This document shows, piece after piece, positions 62,576 through 64,000 of a stretch of 64,000 bases of DNA. Both the position numbers and the translations under genes were made by a program. How positions within the stretch are numbered: the stretch's first letter is position 1; each line of letters begins with the position of its first letter. Under the pieces are notes generated by a model. That model had not been told where the DNA came from. It was given only the letters and a program-made list of their open reading frames with translations, and did no database searches. The stretch spans positions 3,844,001 through 3,908,000 of the forward strand of contig OW818666.1 of the NCBI GenBank assembly GCA_942493035.1, in the 5' to 3' direction. This stretch comes from WRGT01 sp942493035 (lineage in GTDB: Bacteria > Spirochaetota > UBA4802 > UBA5550).

Positions 62576-63433
62576 TCAGCCCCAGTTTAATTTTTCCCTG
62601 AGGATTGAGAAGTAGTTTTTTTCAGGATGAAGTATAAGTTTCATTTTTTTATCAGTCTTGCGGAACAGAAGTTCATCCCCCGCAGAAAATTCGATAGCCT
62701 CCTGACCGTCAATTGTCAATAATAAATTTGTCATATCGGTTAGTGTTCTCGCCTTTAAACTTGATGCAGCAGGAAGAACAATAGGTCTTATCGAAAGAGA
62801 GTGAGGACATACAGGATTTACAATAAAGACATCATTTGCGTCGGGTACAACGATCGGTCCCCCGGCAGAGAGAGAGTATGCTGTTGAACCTGTAGCAGTT
62901 GCTATAATAAGTCCGTCACCCGAGTACCTGTTAAGAAACAGATTGTTTACGTGTAGTTCAATTTGTATAGCTCTTGAAAATGCACCTTTAGAAATTACAG
63001 CATCATTAAAAAAATAGAGCGACTTACTTGTACCGTTTTTATTATGGATAGCCTCCATAACATTACGGTCTGCGGTAATAAATTTTCCATCCAGTATCTG
63101 AATAAGATGGCTTTCATATTCTGCCGGACTGAATTCTGTAAGAAAGCCGAGTTTCCCTCTATTGATTCCAAAAATCGGAGCTTTCTGCTCAAGAAACATT
63201 CTGGCTGTTTTCAGAAAAGTTCCATCTCCTCCTATAGCTATTACTAAATCTGGAGACTTGAGATATTCATTTTCATCTGAAATAAAAATTTCCAGTCCGC
63301 TGCCATGGAGAATTTTGTAATCAGGAAGCAGAATAGCGATTTTATTTTTTAAGAGAAGTTCAGAAATATTTTTTATAATCTCAAGCGATTTACTGTCATC
63401 GGGCCTGAAATTTATCGATACTGTTTTAAACAT
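62576..63433 (-). CDS. nadK: NAD kinase
   Basis: 285 aa. The catalytic GGDGT motif in VIAIGGDGTFLKTAR (residues about 65-79), RGKLGFLTEF, and SGDGLIIATATGSTAYSLSAGGP in the C-terminal fold. It makes NADP from NAD. The start abuts the stop of the upstream cNMP gene. The nadK-recN order is common in bacteria. Confidence 0.97.
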   Translation of the reverse strand: MFKTVSINFRPDDSKSLEIIKNISELLLKNKIAILLPDYKILHGSGLEIFISDENEYLKSPDLVIAIGGDGTFLKTARMFLEQKAPIFGINRGKLGFLTEFSPAEYESHLIQILDGKFITADRNVMEAIHNKNGTSKSLYFFNDAVISKGAFSRAIQIELHVNNLFLNRYSGDGLIIATATGSTAYSLSAGGPIVVPDANDVFIVNPVCPHSLSIRPIVLPAASSLKARTLTDMTNLLLTIDGQEAIEFSAGDELLFRKTDKKMKLILHPEKNYFSILREKLNWG

Positions 63434-64000
63434 TTATTTTTCCATTATTTCGTAGGTAAACTTCATAAGCAGCCCGGGATTTTTATTAATAAAAAATTTC
63501 AGATCTGTTCCTCTCATTGCAAAAAGTGAAACCGGTTTGGAATTTTTAAAAGTATAAACTGCAGGAAGATTTTTATGGAGTCTTTCAAGTGAACCGACAA
63601 AATCCCCCTTTTGAAGATAAGCAATTCTTTTATCATTTTTAAAAACTTCAATTTCTCCATCACGTATAATATATAGAGTATGAATCAAGTCGCCCTCTTT
63701 AATTATTGTTTCAGGTTTATCAATTGTCTGAGGTACAAAAATTGATTCCAGCCATGTCTTCTGAGTCGGAGTGCAGAGTTTAAAAAAATTATTCATTGAA
63801 AGCAGATTCCATGTTTCAATACTTCTGGTTGCAGCCACTTTTTTTAATATTTTTTCAAATTCCGTACCTGCAATAAAATTCAGAAATTTATCTTTCTCTA
63901 TCGTAAAAAGTATGACGTCAGTCTGAGCATAAACATTAGCAGCTCTTTTCTGTTTTGTAATGAGTGCCACTTCTCCGAAATAGTCATATGGGCCGTAAAT
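63434..64000 (-). CDS. Cyclic-nucleotide-binding-domain protein, partial
   Basis: The frame stays open to the window edge; I read Y-G-P-Y-D-Y-F-G-E-V-A-L on its 5' side, the phosphate-binding cassette of a cNMP domain. So the 5' end lies outside the window. A second cNMP-type domain occupies the last 120 residues, with TLYIIRDGEIEVF and LQKGDFVGSLERL. The second cassette lacks the Glu-Ala pair of true cyclic-nucleotide binders, so it may not bind. It is coupled to nadK (adjacent stop/start). Confidence 0.85.
   Translation of the reverse strand: MYGPYDYFGEVALITKQKRAANVYAQTDVILFTIEKDKFLNFIAGTEFEKILKKVAATRSIETWNLLSMNNFFKLCTPTQKTWLESIFVPQTIDKPETIIKEGDLIHTLYIIRDGEIEVFKNDKRIAYLQKGDFVGSLERLHKNLPAVYTFKNSKPVSLFAMRGTDLKFFINKNPGLLMKFTYEIMEK

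Overview
This is 64 kb of AT-rich bacterial chromosome with short intergenic gaps and no prophage, CRISPR array, intact transposase or tRNA that I can see. Gene content points to a diderm spirochaete (Spirochaetota) or a close relative. The evidence is lipoproteins with spirochaete-type lipoboxes, outer-membrane beta-barrels, CheX, STAS and RsbU-type regulators, a bacterial XPB helicase, a bacterial PC4-domain protein, MORN and HEAT repeat proteins, and the order dnaA-dnaN-recF-DUF721-gyrB-gyrA. The phylum call is inference from content and order, not a phylogeny.

Layout. 0-8.7 kb: aminotransferase, hemolysin-III-type membrane protein, an ECF sigma/anti-sigma operon, CheX, a secreted MORN protein, YjbQ, a ptsN-like gene coupled to ruvB, a STAS protein and an MBL hydrolase. 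8.7-12.8 kb: a 47-codon mini-gene with its own promoter and terminator, then DUF167-nfo-EamA (+) and ribF-ogt (-). 13-22 kb: TPR protein, a 1053-aa HEAT protein ending in a decayed nucleotide-cyclase-like domain, a FlgT/LPP20-type lipoprotein, a radical SAM protein and lysS. 22-28 kb: secreted HExxH protein, a tiny membrane protein, a split LysO-type exporter, a beta-barrel, surE, TPR and a helical protein of unknown function.

28-37.5 kb is the replication-origin neighbourhood. A likely oriC with DnaA boxes and two abutting palindromes precedes dnaA, dnaN, recF, a DciA-like gene, a RemB-like gene, gyrB and gyrA. A stand-alone 5S rRNA with its own promoter and terminator follows. 37.5-49.6 kb: LPP20-like lipoproteins, purN, a PP-loop thiolase-like protein with moeA, an XRE regulator, an FGGY kinase, a second STAS protein, XPB, a small glycosyltransferase, PC4 and a REC-PP2C regulator. 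49.7-64 kb: B12-type radical SAM protein, mogA-macrodomain-pyrF, ispD with an alpha-toroid protein, a beta-barrel with 3-hydroxyacyl-CoA dehydrogenase, a 581-aa orphan, an MnmD-like methyltransferase, acylphosphatase, and the coupled set cNMP-binding protein-nadK-recN-metallopeptidase.

The main unexplained structure is a set of intergenic palindromic repeats, some GC-rich against the AT-rich background, at about 1.2, 8.0, 9.2, 25.3, 45.0, 47.0 and 59.8 kb. They fall into at least two sequence families. The protein most worth a second look is the HEAT/degenerate-cyclase protein. The most striking small gene is the isolated 47-codon unit at 8.9 kb. No complete new multi-gene system is obvious; most loci are housekeeping genes in spirochaete-like arrangements.
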